From Manduca sexta (Eukaryota > Arthropoda > Insecta > Lepidoptera > Sphingidae): a stretch of 64,000 nucleotides of DNA. How positions within the stretch are numbered: position 1 is the first letter of the stretch; every line of letters begins with the position of its first letter. A model generated the notes under the pieces. The model ran no database searches, was not told where the DNA came from, and was given only the letters and a program-made list of their open reading frames with translations. The translations under genes were made by a program, and so were the position numbers. The DNA lies in contig NC_051132.1 of the NCBI RefSeq assembly GCF_014839805.1, positions 3,596,001 through 3,660,000 on the forward strand, read 5' to 3'. Positions 46,801 through 52,920 of this stretch are shown piece after piece.

Positions 46801-48922
46801 GAGTAACGCCTAGTCTTTAACAAACCTTGAACATATCTGAAGGACATAAAATAGAAACAAAATGATTACAAGGATATTGAATAATAGTATATCAATTTAT
46901 ATCAAAATAAATAAATCATATTCAATTAACATTGCTATTTGTATTTAAGATTGATATGCACAGCAAAAATACATTGTTTATTTATAAACTCAACATTTGT
47001 TTATAATATTACATAATGTTCAAGAAATGAATCTCGTATCTTTATTATAAGTGGTATACTCCATACATTGCCGATTATTGTCACTGCACAAACACGTGAA
47101 CTGATCTATATTGTGTTTGTTTTGAAAGTTTAACACGTAATTTATGGGCTAAGTTATAACAGAATACCTACAATTAACATTTTTAATTCGATATACTAGT
47201 TTTGTGTATTTTATGAATATTAATTGTCTAACCAATATTGTAAACTTATAAATACTTAATTTAAAAAAAAAATACACGAAAATGAACTACTGCTGTATCT
47301 TGCAAAAACAATGGCCAAAGCTGCAACATCGAAGAAGGCACGCAAAACTTATTTCCGACACCTGTAATAGGCGCCAATACTATCGCCATTTCCTAAATGA
47401 AAATTACAAGAAAACAAATTTAGTATAACAAAACACTTAATAATATCAGCCCTGTACTATATACTGTCCCACTGCTGGGCACGGGCCTCCTCTACTACTG
47501 AGAGGGATTGGGTCTTAGTCCACCACGCTGGCCTAGTGCGGATTGGTAGACTTCACACATCTTCGAAATTCCTGTAGAGAACTTCTCAGTTCTGCAAGTA
47601 TGCTCACGATGTTTTCCTTCACCGTTAAAGCAAGCGATAATTCATAAAGAAAAAACAAAACACTTAAATAGACCTAACTTAGGTCAAACCCAGGACCTCG
47701 ACAAATCAGTCTAAAAAACAATCAACCACCCAAAGCAAACAATACCACCCAGTTAAAATCAGAAACATCCCATTCAACTTACATAAATATCATCTCATTA
47801 TCGAAGAATAAGTAATTACAAGTAATTGTCAATATCGAGCGGAAAAATATCTTCGAGTTCAATGTCTGTATAATTGATAAACATTATCACACGTTGTACA
47901 TGTGAGCAAATAATATTTTGAAAATACATGCCACGGTCAAAGTATTCGCGATAGTGGCCGGACATTGTCGACTTTACACGACAGTAGGAGTTGCGGACAA
48001 AGTGCGTGGAGTGGTATTGATACCGCTCATGTTCTAGGTTACAAATTACAATGAACATCTATATTATTATGATGTGGACTATGTCAGCTTTCGTGTATGG
48101 AGTAATTTTTGTTATTACAAAAAACTATTCTAAACATTTTTTGTTTTTGGAGCGTTGGTGTATTCAGTGATTTATATGCAGGTGGAGCCGTGAGCAAAAG
48201 TTCTCTGACTGCTATTTTGCCATACACATTGTCTGTAACATTTCTTAAATCTTTCCGGAAATCCAATAATCTGTCTGATAAATATGAAGTATTTGTTGAC
48301 TGATCTCCACTTAAAAACAATTATGTTACTTTGTATAGAAAGACGTAAGTATAGCTATTCGATCGGATGGCAACTAATATTTCAGCCTAAAGATAAATTG
48401 TACAAGTTACATAGTTATGGACAATATCAGCAATATACAACTTAAAAAAATGTTAGATATGTATTAGACTCTGATATTAGATTACAATAATTAAAGACAA
48501 CAAACAAAATCAATTAATAAGATGATGGCAACGGATAGTATTATAATAATACAGGATAATAAGAAAATACGTACATTAAACAAACACTTATAGCATAGAT
48601 TGTGATACAAAAATAGAAACAAAAAAAAGGTGTTTTGCTATAAAAATACTACCCAAAGACAAAACAATTTATTATGACATTGATTCCTTTTTGCGAAATG
48701 TAAATAAGCATTAGGCTGACCATTACTTGACCACATTTTCCTTCGACTTCATTTAGCTTTAACCAGGTGCAATGCAATTGGCATGGCACAATAGATTTCC
48801 ACACGAATTTACCTGGAGGTGAAGAACCAGTAGAGTATGGCAGTGAAGATGGCGAGTTCGGCGGCGCCGCTGGCGACACGCACATGCTCCACCACGGTCC
48901 ACACGCTGATCATGGTGTCCAT
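10706..48922 (-). CDS. GPAT1: Glycerol-3-phosphate acyltransferase 1, mitochondrial type (16 coding exons)
   Basis: The enzyme transfers an acyl group from acyl-CoA to sn-1 of glycerol-3-phosphate, the committed step of phospholipid and triacylglycerol synthesis. Family members sit in the mitochondrial outer membrane. Joining sixteen exons gives 2,610 bases, 869 residues, with every splice phase agreeing. Vertebrate GPAT1 is about 828 residues, so length fits. The acyltransferase block is clear: motif I H287-x4-D292 (PLHRSHFD), motif II G329-FYIRR, motif III FIEGGRTR at 369-376, motif IV VPVTLNYD at 406-413. A GRC motif (116-118) followed by an ESW sequence also matches the family N-terminal region. 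A hydrophobic helix (about 19-35) starts the protein. A hydrophobic stretch near 535-548 may match a membrane segment of the mammalian enzyme. The chosen start is ATG 48922 because the frame upstream has a stop and no other ATG. The Drosophila homologue is mino. The gene is complete, with no frameshift seen. Confidence 0.95.
11283..11428 (-). CDS. GPAT1: GPAT1 exon 15
   Basis: Acceptor CCCTGCAG, donor TACG|GTAATT. Contains LRPLLEAYA, a conserved C-terminal GPAT1 motif, and reads in frame into exon 16. Confidence 0.9.
11686..11831 (-). CDS. GPAT1: GPAT1 exon 14
   Basis: Acceptor TGCTACAG, donor AACG|GTTAGT. An acidic Asp/Glu segment (QLDDEEDD) like that in the C-terminal half of animal GPAT1. 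Confidence 0.9.
11865..12105. mobile_element. Fold-back MITE, copy 2 (internally deleted)
   Basis: Both termini are intact (TTAAGGCGATACCTCAAGGTCC and its complement), but most of the left arm is missing. The copy jumps from the first 50 bases straight to the centre and then carries the full right arm. It lies in the GPAT1 intron between exons 13 and 14, about 30 bases upstream of the exon 14 acceptor. Confidence 0.85.
12338..12540 (-). CDS. GPAT1: GPAT1 exon 13
   Basis: Acceptor TTCCACAG, donor CAG|GTGAAA. Residues 641-708 include a leucine-rich segment (LMEAALQLCEILSQEF) of the C-terminal domain. Confidence 0.9.
12767..12911 (-). CDS. GPAT1: GPAT1 exon 12
   Basis: Acceptor AATTCCAG, donor ATAG|GTAAGA. 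Encodes LDMLGRGLIRRE and LELSYYANAVVAHYAAPAII, matching the conserved NxYANxLxH-like region of animal GPAT1. Confidence 0.9.
13138..13325 (-). CDS. GPAT1: GPAT1 exon 11
   Basis: Acceptor TGTGCAG. The donor is the weak GCC|GTACGT, chosen because it is the only cut that keeps phase with exon 12 and leads into LDMLGRGL. Encodes DAASSTALMCTNVVAYVVL and an Ala/Arg-rich stretch; extremely GC-rich. Confidence 0.82.
13480..13678 (-). CDS. GPAT1: GPAT1 exon 10
   Basis: Acceptor TTTTCCAG, donor TATG|GTGAGA. Residues 464-529, ending MMVEAIGRHLVY, which leads into the hydrophobic segment of exon 11. Confidence 0.9.
13889..14124 (-). CDS. GPAT1: GPAT1 exon 9 with motif IV
   Basis: Acceptor ACCTCCAG, donor AAG|GTATGT. 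Contains LLVPVTLNYDRL (motif IV, residues 404-415) and the QLGMPKQMETFW and VDFNQPISLK segments characteristic of GPAT1. Confidence 0.95.
14755..15095 (+). mobile_element. Lepidopteran tRNA-related SINE, family A
   Basis: The sequence holds a degenerate B-box (GCAGGTTGAAATCTC), a (CA)n stretch at 14825-14843, the CTTGCTTTAACGGTGAAGG core, and the tail AGGCCAGCGTGGTGG with AACAGTGGGACAGTA, ending in an ATT-rich repeat. At least six further copies occur in the window on both strands. It lies in the GPAT1 intron between exons 8 and 9. Confidence 0.85.
15468..15550 (+). mobile_element. SINE family A, 3' fragment
   Basis: Only the tail is present (CTCAGTAGTAGAGGAGGCC to the TATTATTATT end), 34 bases upstream of the start of GPAT1 exon 8 in window coordinates. 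It is a 5'-truncated copy. Confidence 0.7.
15584..15678 (-). CDS. GPAT1: GPAT1 exon 8 with motif III
   Basis: Acceptor TATTTCAG, donor AAAG|GTGAGA. Contains FFIEGGRTRTGK, the FxEGxRxR-type motif III of acyltransferases (residues 368-379). Confidence 0.95.
15722..16190. mobile_element. Two SINE family C pieces head to head, split by a MITE
   Basis: 15722-15880 is the 3' part of a SINE (family C) in minus orientation and resumes at 16060-16076. About 16100-16190 is the 3' end of another copy in plus orientation. The full plus-strand form is at 54765-55015. The two 3' ends therefore form an inverted repeat of about 85 bases. Confidence 0.65.
15881..16059. mobile_element. GGGGCCTTATTC-type MITE nested in a SINE
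   Basis: A 179-base unit with approximate inverted ends GGCCCCTTATTC and GAATAAGGCCCC. A second copy, over 90 percent alike by eye, lies at 59761-59937. Here it interrupts a family C SINE, whose sequence continues on the other side. Confidence 0.8.
16238..17483 (+). mobile_element. SINE family B interrupted by a 1.1 kb element
   Basis: The left part 16238-16351 (CACCTGATGGTAAGTGG to GGCAGTCGACACAAT) and right part 17437-17483 (TGCCGGCCTGTTGGAACCGG) join into one repeat that is found uninterrupted at 21779-21930. This gives the exact insertion site. Confidence 0.8.
16352..17436. mobile_element. 1,085-bp non-autonomous DNA transposon, AGGGGACCGGACA ends
   Basis: The termini are AGGGGACCGGACA and TGTCCGGTCCCCT. 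Flanking AT is present once in the uninterrupted repeat at 21779-21930 and twice here, which implies a 2-bp AT target duplication. AT duplications are reported for ISL2EU-type elements of the Harbinger group, but no transposase is encoded here. The family assignment is an inference. Confidence 0.75.
17484..18305. other. GPAT1 intron 7 remainder
   Basis: AT-rich sequence between exon 8 and exon 7. Around 17940-18130 it resembles the edge of a dispersed repeat (a palindromic AGCCGAAGCTGGCT is visible), but no boundaries can be set. Confidence 0.3.
18306..18398 (-). CDS. GPAT1: GPAT1 exon 7 with motif II
   Basis: Acceptor TTTCCAG, donor CTCAG|GTAATC. Encodes WFLRGCGAFYIRRRVDGSEY; the GAFYIRR stretch is acyltransferase motif II, which binds the glycerol-3-phosphate phosphate. 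Confidence 0.95.
18690..18945 (-). mobile_element. Helitron-like or related degraded repeat
   Basis: GCTCGCGGCTTCCCCTGCGTGG at one side and a segment with AAAATCCGTTCAGTA at the other resemble the end and the interior of lepidopteran non-autonomous Helitrons. The CTAG terminus is not preserved, so this is tentative. It lies in the intron between exons 6 and 7. Confidence 0.4.
19005..19238 (-). CDS. GPAT1: GPAT1 exon 6 with catalytic motif I
   Basis: Acceptor CGCCGCAG, donor TTCGG|GTGAGC. Contains the H-x4-D catalytic motif (H287, D292) and the GDNMRIPFFG segment. Very GC-rich. A SINE ends only a few bases upstream of its acceptor. Confidence 0.95.
19247..19560 (-). mobile_element. SINE family A abutting GPAT1 exon 6
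   Basis: A minus-strand copy. The tail (TACTGTCCCACTGCTGG as read on plus) begins about 15 bases from the exon 6 splice acceptor at 19238/19239. The core and the B-box head follow to about 19560. It is in the same orientation as the gene. Confidence 0.85.
19938..20134 (-). CDS. GPAT1: GPAT1 exon 5
   Basis: Acceptor GCTGCAG, donor CTCAG|GTACGT. Encodes a charged, probably helical segment rich in Glu and Lys (residues 179-243), preceding the catalytic block. Confidence 0.9.
20705..20869 (-). CDS. GPAT1: GPAT1 exon 4
   Basis: Acceptor TCTCGCAG, donor AGT|GTGAGT; residues 124-178, beginning ESWQDPQSTD, which aligns in kind with the SWD segment after the GRC motif of animal GPAT1. Separated from exon 3 by 20.3 kb. 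Confidence 0.88.
20885..20965. mobile_element. Half copy of TCTCCCGACGTTTC fold-back family
   Basis: Contains GTCGGGAGAAAA, CCGCGATAAAATAGTTTTATTTCAATGTCTAACATTC, the right arm of the family seen complete near 52.3-52.9 kb. It starts about 20 bases from the exon 4 acceptor. Confidence 0.6.
21282..21450 (+). mobile_element. LINE 3' end (RTE-like), degraded
   Basis: The segment translates, with stops, to an RSDDLRNVASKNWMRQAED-like tail followed by a GGCCTATGTCCAGCAGTGG motif and a GATGAT microsatellite. This is the usual C-terminus and tail of RTE-type LINEs in Lepidoptera. It is 5'-truncated. Confidence 0.65.
21779..21930 (+). mobile_element. SINE family B, uninterrupted copy
   Basis: Runs from the CACGGCAGTTTAAACCC region through GTACCTGATGGTAAGTGG, GGCAGTCGACACAATTA and CGGCCTGTTGGAACCGG. 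It is the empty-site counterpart of 16238-17483. Confidence 0.75.
22732..22888. mobile_element. Small MITE with AAACGATCCCAAT ends
   Basis: AAACGATCCCAAT at the left is mirrored by ATTGGGATCTTTT at the right (157 bases). Related right ends are at about 32850-32866 and 57004-57020. Confidence 0.55.
23937..24095 (+). mobile_element. LINE 3' end (RTE-like), second copy
   Basis: Same sequence as at 21282-21450 (GGAGTGACGATCTGCGAAAGG, GTATGTCCAGCAGTGGAC, GATGATGATGA tail), again 5'-truncated and with stops in frame. Confidence 0.65.
24375..24470. mobile_element. Half copy of TCTCCCGACGTTTC fold-back family
   Basis: GAAACGTCGGGAGAAAATTATAATA followed by CACGATAAAATC and TAGTTTTATTT matches the right arm of the family seen at 52.3-52.9 kb. 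Confidence 0.55.
25000..25320 (+). mobile_element. SINE family A with recognisable B-box
   Basis: Contains GGAGGTTCAAACCCAGAGC (RNA polymerase III B-box-like), CGCTTGCTTTAACGGCGAAG, CACTAGCCAGCGTGGTGG, and an ATT-rich tail. It is the clearest tRNA-derived head of this family in the window. Confidence 0.8.
26444..26870. mobile_element. 427-bp non-autonomous DNA transposon
   Basis: The left end GGGGGCCATACATAAATTACATCA is mirrored at the right by ATTATTTATGGATGACCCC. The interior includes CGTGACGTCACGTG. No transposase is present. The element accounts for the overlapping frames around 26574-26850. Confidence 0.65.
27587..27839. other. GC-rich coding-like island in GPAT1 intron 3
   Basis: The core at 27655-27750 is strikingly GC- and CpG-rich against AT-rich flanks. 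On minus it is open for 80 codons from stop to stop (27829 to 27587), beginning LAKFIDRALLNAAALYSK. On plus a 61-codon frame is open (27654-27839). It could be an exon remnant, a retroelement fragment or a regulatory CpG island. No family is recognised. Confidence 0.3.
28570..28850 (+). mobile_element. SINE family A, diverged copy
   Basis: GACTTGCTTTAATGGTGAAG, GAGGAAACCTACATATC, AAGCCAGCGTGATAG and a TATTATTATAATA tail match family A with more substitutions than other copies. Confidence 0.7.
31720..32084. mobile_element. Fold-back MITE, copy 3 (intact, with direct repeats)
   Basis: A full palindromic element of 365 bases with TTAAGGCGATACCTCAAGG at the left and its complement at the right, arms about 175 bases. 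AATGTATCTTT flanks both sides. Depending on where the symmetric ends are drawn, the target duplication is 7, 9 or 11 bases. It lies in GPAT1 intron 3. Confidence 0.9.
32925..33065 (+). mobile_element. SINE family A, 3' part
   Basis: GAAGTCTATCAAACCGCAC, AAGCCAGCGTGGTGGAC, CTCAGTAGCAGAAGAGGCC and a TATTATTATATATT tail. It is 5'-truncated. Confidence 0.75.
34488..34535 (+). mobile_element. RTE-like LINE tail fragment
   Basis: GTCGTAGGTCCAGTAGTGGAC and AATGATGATGG match the last few tens of bases of the LINE tails at 21282 and 23937. Confidence 0.45.
34805..34880 (+). mobile_element. SINE family B, 5' fragment
   Basis: ACACGGCAAAGTGACTTTACTGCACCCGG resembles the head of family B (compare 16245-16290). 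The rest is absent. Confidence 0.5.
35021..35211 (-). mobile_element. Non-autonomous Helitron
   Basis: Read on minus it begins TCACTACATAGTATAAAACAA, carries the usual interior, and ends GGGGCGGGTCGCTAG, next to T. That is 5'-TC, a short GC hairpin, CTAG-3' and insertion between A and T, the Helitron hallmarks. 191 bases, no coding capacity. Lies in GPAT1 intron 3. Confidence 0.8.
40994..41139. mobile_element. Short hAT-like MITE
   Basis: The ends are CAGTAGTGGCGAAGGGTGAAA and CTTTCGCCACTGCTG. The termini and the subterminal sequence match the 1.29 kb element at 62487-63777, so this looks like an internally deleted relative. It ends 36 bases before the exon 3 donor of GPAT1. Confidence 0.7.
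41176..41289 (-). CDS. GPAT1: GPAT1 exon 3
   Basis: Acceptor CCAACAG, donor AGG|GTGAGT; residues 86-123, including a Pro-rich run and the GRC motif typical of the GPAT1 N-terminal region. Phase 0 at both ends. A tandem AGAG at the acceptor allows two cut sites, but only the first keeps the frame open. Confidence 0.85.
41338..41635 (+). mobile_element. SINE family D (lepidopteran)
   Basis: Starts near CTTGCCGTTCGCCTGATG, passes CGACCGCCCATAAACAGTAG and CACTGGCTACAATGTCC, and ends near GAGAGACCTACCACCAGT. I know this pattern as a widespread moth/butterfly repeat. It lies in GPAT1 intron 2 and accounts for the minus-strand frame at 41422-41607. Confidence 0.7.
42905..43049 (-). CDS. GPAT1: GPAT1 exon 2
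   Basis: Acceptor TTCCAG, donor GCG|GTGAGT. Encodes an Arg-rich soluble segment (RVADMLEVVGERVGGW onward, residues 37-85). The exon is GC-rich against AT-rich introns. Confidence 0.85.
43900..44193 (-). CDS. Candidate exon of unknown gene inside GPAT1 intron 1
   Basis: A 97-codon minus-strand frame begins exactly at a good acceptor (TATTGTTTTTAG|CTTGATG), where the same frame has a stop, and runs to TAG at 43900. It has balanced codons, the segment HYPRFVQYPRHSGEISAPIM, then QEWIDRWRLLEWYRLQ and a C-terminal hydrophobic stretch (TLIIIIAMNVGAIG). I do not recognise the family. It could be the last exon of a nested gene, an alternative GPAT1 terminal exon, a retroelement fragment or chance. 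No upstream partner exon is certain. Confidence 0.35.
   Translation of the reverse strand, partial: LDVVKQYFLVDHTLAEEAPMYGFLLPIAAHYPRFVQYPRHSGEISAPIMQATMLQRQEWIDRWRLLEWYRLQNKTLIIIIAMNVGAIGDLFMNYNHN
44695..44890. mobile_element. TCTCCCGACGTTTC fold-back family, diverged copy
   Basis: AATAAAACTATTTTATTGCGG, TTCGACGTTTTGAAGACTTTG, TTCATGGTCACGGGG and AATGTCTAAAATTCGCGTAAAC appear in order, as in the copies at 52.3-52.9 kb and 56.6-56.8 kb. In GPAT1 intron 1. Confidence 0.65.
46236..46460 (-). mobile_element. Helitron-like element, minus orientation
   Basis: CTAGCTATTGCTCGCGGC at the left (3' end on minus) and an AAATCCGTTTGATAGTTTTGA interior resemble non-autonomous Helitrons. The 5' TC end cannot be fixed. 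Confidence 0.55.
46600..46813 (+). mobile_element. Helitron-like element, plus orientation
   Basis: Contains GAACAGATTTGGATGAAATTTGG near its start and ends GCGGGCAACACCGCGAGTAACGCCTAG followed by T, with CTAG|T as expected for a Helitron 3' terminus. Confidence 0.6.
47438..47665 (-). mobile_element. SINE family A, minus strand
   Basis: Begins with TATACTGTCCCACTGCTGGG, continues with CCACCACGCTGGCCTAGTGCGG and ends with CCGTTAAAGCAAGCG. It is the reverse complement of the family core. In GPAT1 intron 1. Confidence 0.85.
47816..48033 (-). CDS. Second candidate coding segment in GPAT1 intron 1
   Basis: After a possible acceptor (GTAACCTAG), 72 codons with a balanced protein-like composition run to TAA at 47816. 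They include HFVRNSYCRVKSTMSGHYRE and DIELEDIFPLDIDNYL. A strong donor-like GTAAGT follows at about 47780. No family is recognised. A further open minus frame lies upstream (48084-48310). It could be one nested minus-strand gene or chance frames. Confidence 0.28.
48813..48922 (-). CDS. GPAT1: GPAT1 coding exon 1
   Basis: Encodes residues 1-36 plus two bases, starting MDTMISVW and ending in the hydrophobic helix AELAIFTAILYWFFTS. Donor CCAG|GTAAAT. A possible acceptor TGCTCCAG lies immediately before the G preceding the ATG, so the 5' UTR may be spliced or contiguous. Confidence 0.8.
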
Positions 48923-49239
48923 CCTGGAGCAGTTGCCCGCAGACACTACATCACCGGCCCAGCCCCACCACTTCGCACCGGTCACGTTTAATATATCCAC
49001 TTTTCAACTTGACTTTATTCACACTGAGTTCTTTCTTTTATAAAGACACTGGACGGTTCAGATTGTTTGAAACTTTCGTATGTTTTATTTCTGTGCTGAG
49101 TTTTAGATGAAAAATCGAAATTGATTCAATTTTTTTTAGAACACTACGAAAATAGACGTTATTATTTACACAATATTGAATAAATTAATTCTTAATAATT
49201 TCAGTCGACACGTTCAGCTTTCTCAACCGACAAATGTTC

Positions 49240-49350
49240 AATAACCTAAACGTCCCGAGACGCACCGAGGTGGGTTCGCCGCATCGCAGTGCAACTGGAA
49301 CTGGCTGCGTGACTGATAACGAACACTGTCCGAACACGCGATATCTATGT
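49240..49350 (-). promoter_or_regulatory. GPAT1: Candidate GPAT1 promoter with TCAGT initiator
   Basis: About 390 bases upstream of the start codon the minus strand reads GTTATCAGTCACG, a match to the arthropod initiator TCAGT, with A at 49314 as +1. The surrounding 200 bases are less AT-rich and contain several CpG. No TATA box is seen. A first non-coding exon elsewhere is not excluded. Confidence 0.35.
49246..49284 (-). other. Possible 12-codon upstream ORF of GPAT1
   Basis: If transcription starts at 49314, the leader would contain an ATG at 49284 followed by 11 sense codons and TAG at 49246-49248. Small upstream frames of this kind often reduce translation. This depends on the leader not being spliced out here. 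Confidence 0.25.
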
Positions 49351-49459
49351 GAAAACAATAATTAATACGACCTAATTGGTGAATAGACGGGTTATCGACT
49401 CGACCCGCGGGACAAAGTTCCACCAGATGGCACACGATACGCGATGGAAATATTTGCGG

Positions 49460-52230
49460 CAACTACCTTCCCTTTGCATCACCAGTATATCTTATGTAAA
49501 TATCTTTGACCTTTTCTTTTGTGTCACATTGATAACGAGTGGACGTATGTATGTAAATAGTTCTAACATGTGCGGGTTAACATCCATCTATCAGCCTGGA
49601 CACGGTTCCATGAGTGTGCTGAACTGTGTTTTGGAAAAGTGAAGCTAGATGATTGTTCTATGATTTCTTTTTATTTACTTCCACATACAACTTCCTTCAT
49701 TTAACTATAAAATAATGTAGAATTGTGACAACTTGTCAAAAATAAACAACACTAAGACATTCTACTAAACAGACTTATCTTCTAAATGACGCGTTATATT
49801 ATAATAAAGTTTTTCCCGGAAGCATATGACACTGCGGGGTCAAACTTTTGGCATGATTTGTCCACTATAAATATGAAGGTCAACAAGAAACTTATAATTA
49901 TTCTAACAGATGTTGAAAAACACGATAATATGAGGTATTTGTAAAATAAAACAAATAAATCGACCTGTCTGACTGGCTAGTTACATTATTTAGCCGTTTT
50001 TAACACCGACTAATATCCAAAATAGTAAACAGCTTGAATTATTCATATCGTGTTTTATATCCTGTACATACCGTTCTACAGAAATTCAAAGTATGCGAGT
50101 ATATTTGGATATCTATCTACATCTAAATATTTAATATTCATACTTGTCGGTCTTATTAAGAGTATATTGTCCACATGTAAATCCATAAAACATGATAATA
50201 AATTGGACACAACATTAGAGTATTGGAAACTGTATTATTTATACAGTTATAGTACACACTACTGCAGAATGTACTTTGCGTATTATGCAATAGAATGCAG
50301 AATGCAGCCTGCGTAAACATGTTTCAACAGAACAATACCGTACATTTTTCAAAGGAAAATACACAGAATATTAAGTATGTTTAAATTTTTGTAAAAAGAA
50401 ATAAAATACATAGCATTTTGAACTTTATGAACGAAAGACAATATTGTGAAACGCTACTCTGTCTTGGACTCATATTAAGAGGCGGAAGACAAATCACAAC
50501 ACGAGAGATATCAGAAGAATTAAAACATTAGCCTACACGCGGTGAAGTCGTGTCCACAGCGTCAATATTGTACATAGATTGCGTAATATTAGCAGAAAAT
50601 AGGGTAGCCAATGTTTTGTATGATGTAGTAGGTCAAAGGATAATACATATTAGTTTAAAGAGAAAAAGCACTGTAAATTTGATATCTAAAATATCCAGTG
50701 AGCCTCTTTCAAAACGAATAGTTTTGTATTAAGTAGTTCATTGTAATTATCCACATTGAAAGGCTTATTGTTCTGATTATAAGTAGTTTTAGATTAGACG
50801 GACAATAAAACAGTATTATATAGTGTTTTGAACACAGATCTAGCGACGATTCTGTTTTTGTGCAACCCTATCTGTGATATCAACAAACACATTTCGTTAT
50901 GTAGGGTCGAGCAAATAAACACAACGAAAATCATACAGAACTCACAATGTGGATGTCGCGTGATCGACAGCTGAAGTATGGAATGTCATTCGATAATAAT
51001 TCAATTACGAATGCTTAGTTTGATCTATTTAAATAAATTACCACTATTATTTTTCCCGAAACTCCACCCGCATTGGCCGAGTTAATTTGCTCTGAGGGCG
51101 GTCTACAATTTTCATAGTACAACGTTTAATTAATGAATGATGGTATAAGATAAATAAAATAGACAATATCTACATGGCAACTTTCATAAACGTATGAAAT
51201 TATTAATTTTTTTCTTTAAATATGAAATGGTGAACATCACGATAGTAATGAGTTAAAATATTATAACACTTTTTTTAGATATTATGAAATGGGGTGATAT
51301 TTCTAAGTCGGATCCGTGTTTAAAGTTAATGCGCATTTTTTTTTCAATAAGACCAATGCCATAAATCCTATATATTTGTTAAACATTTGATAAAAGACCT
51401 TCGGCTAAGCAGATATCAACATTACCGAAATGAATTATGTTATGATAATTAATTAACATGATTTATGTAATTAATTACTACGATACAACTATATTGCGTA
51501 TAAATTATTGTTTGACTTCGATCACATCTTAAATAAGAGCGATATTGTGGACTTTGGAATTTAATGTCAATACAACAAACAGAATGCAATTAGCCTGTGA
51601 ATTAAATACACATGCGATTAATCTATATACATATTATAAAAGTGTGCTATTGCACAGTCAGCAACAAAAGTAGTTAAACATATTCATAACTTCTAATGGC
51701 TTATAGGTACACGTTTCTTAATATTTTTTCTTTGTGCGAAATAAGTAAATTATTTTAGATTTGCGGAAAAAAAGAAAAGGTTGGTAATAATACAAAAATG
51801 TACAGTGAATTTGAAAACTTGAGTTTGATTAGCTACTTATGTTTGTGACTGTACATGTGGTATTGCGGCTTGGGGTACCACCATACGAAATTGCCTTTAT
51901 CCGATATATGGAATCGACTTTTTGCATAAATCTACGACGTCTATTGTCTCTGTGACTGAAAACCAACGAAATTATTTTTGAAATATAGTAGTTATCAACT
52001 TAAACAAATCAATATTAAAATATCGTATCTAGTCAATTAATATTAAAATCAGAAATAAATTAACATAAAAAATAATGCTATTGACTTGTGTAAATTTCTA
52101 AATTAACGTTTATTGTGGCGTCTAAAATATTTTTACCAGTAGCTTATTATACGACTGGAGTTTTACTGAACATAATAGCGACATTGAAAGAAAACTATTT
52201 ATGGATTTTAACGCGGTTGTGTGTTTCCTT
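49460..52230. other. Intergenic AT-rich stretch
   Basis: No gene is recognised. A 60-codon frame at 50550-50732 on plus follows an AG and ends with TAA, but it begins at GTG and is most likely random. No clear repeats were seen. Confidence 0.4.
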
Positions 52231-52239
52231 TGTGATCCC

Positions 52240-52920
52240 TGGGCAGACTGAGGTGTTGGTAATCCGCAAGTGAAAGTTACAATATCTACCTACATTTTAC
52301 AATTATACAAAGTTTTTAATCATAATGATTTCTTATGTCTACGCGAATGTTACGACATTAAAATTAATCGCGGTTTTTTATATTTTATTTTTCTCCTGAA
52401 GTTTCGAAGACTTTGCAGTCTTCGTGGTCACGGAGAGGACTGTAAAGTTTTATTTTAATGTCTAACATTCGCGTAGACATAAGAAATCATAATAGCGACA
52501 CTGCATCAAAACGCGTTCAAACGTATTTGAAAATACAAACAAATTTAAAGACGCTCCTTTTTACACATGTTAGACAAATATTGAAATTAAACTAATTTTC
52601 GGATTCTATCGCGGTGCTAGTATTTTATTTTCTCCCGACGTTTCGAAGACTTTGCAGCCTTCATGGTCACGGGGGGGACTGAGGTGTTGTTCATCCGTAA
52701 AGTCAAAGTTACAATATCTACCTACATTTTACAATTATACAACTTTTTTAAATTTTTTAAATTTTAGCTGTTGGTGGTCCGATCTACGCAGAATGAGCTC
52801 ACAGTGTCTTGAAGTCGAGATTTGAAACGTCGGGAGAAAATAAAATACTAGCACCGCGATAGAATCCGAAAATTAGTTTAATTTCAATGTCTAACATTCG
52901 CGTAAACATAAGAAATCATT
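52240..52920. mobile_element. Cluster of TCTCCCGACGTTTC fold-back elements
   Basis: A compact copy spans about 52323-52492, with arms AATGATTTCTTATGTCTACG and its complement. A longer copy spans 52580-52920, with arms starting ATTGAAATTAAACTAATTTTCGG. Both carry TTTCGAAGACTTTGCAG. The longer copy's interior (GACTGAGGTGTTG to TTTTACAATTATACAA) recurs at 52248-52310, outside the compact copy, suggesting duplication or nested insertion. Confidence 0.75.
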
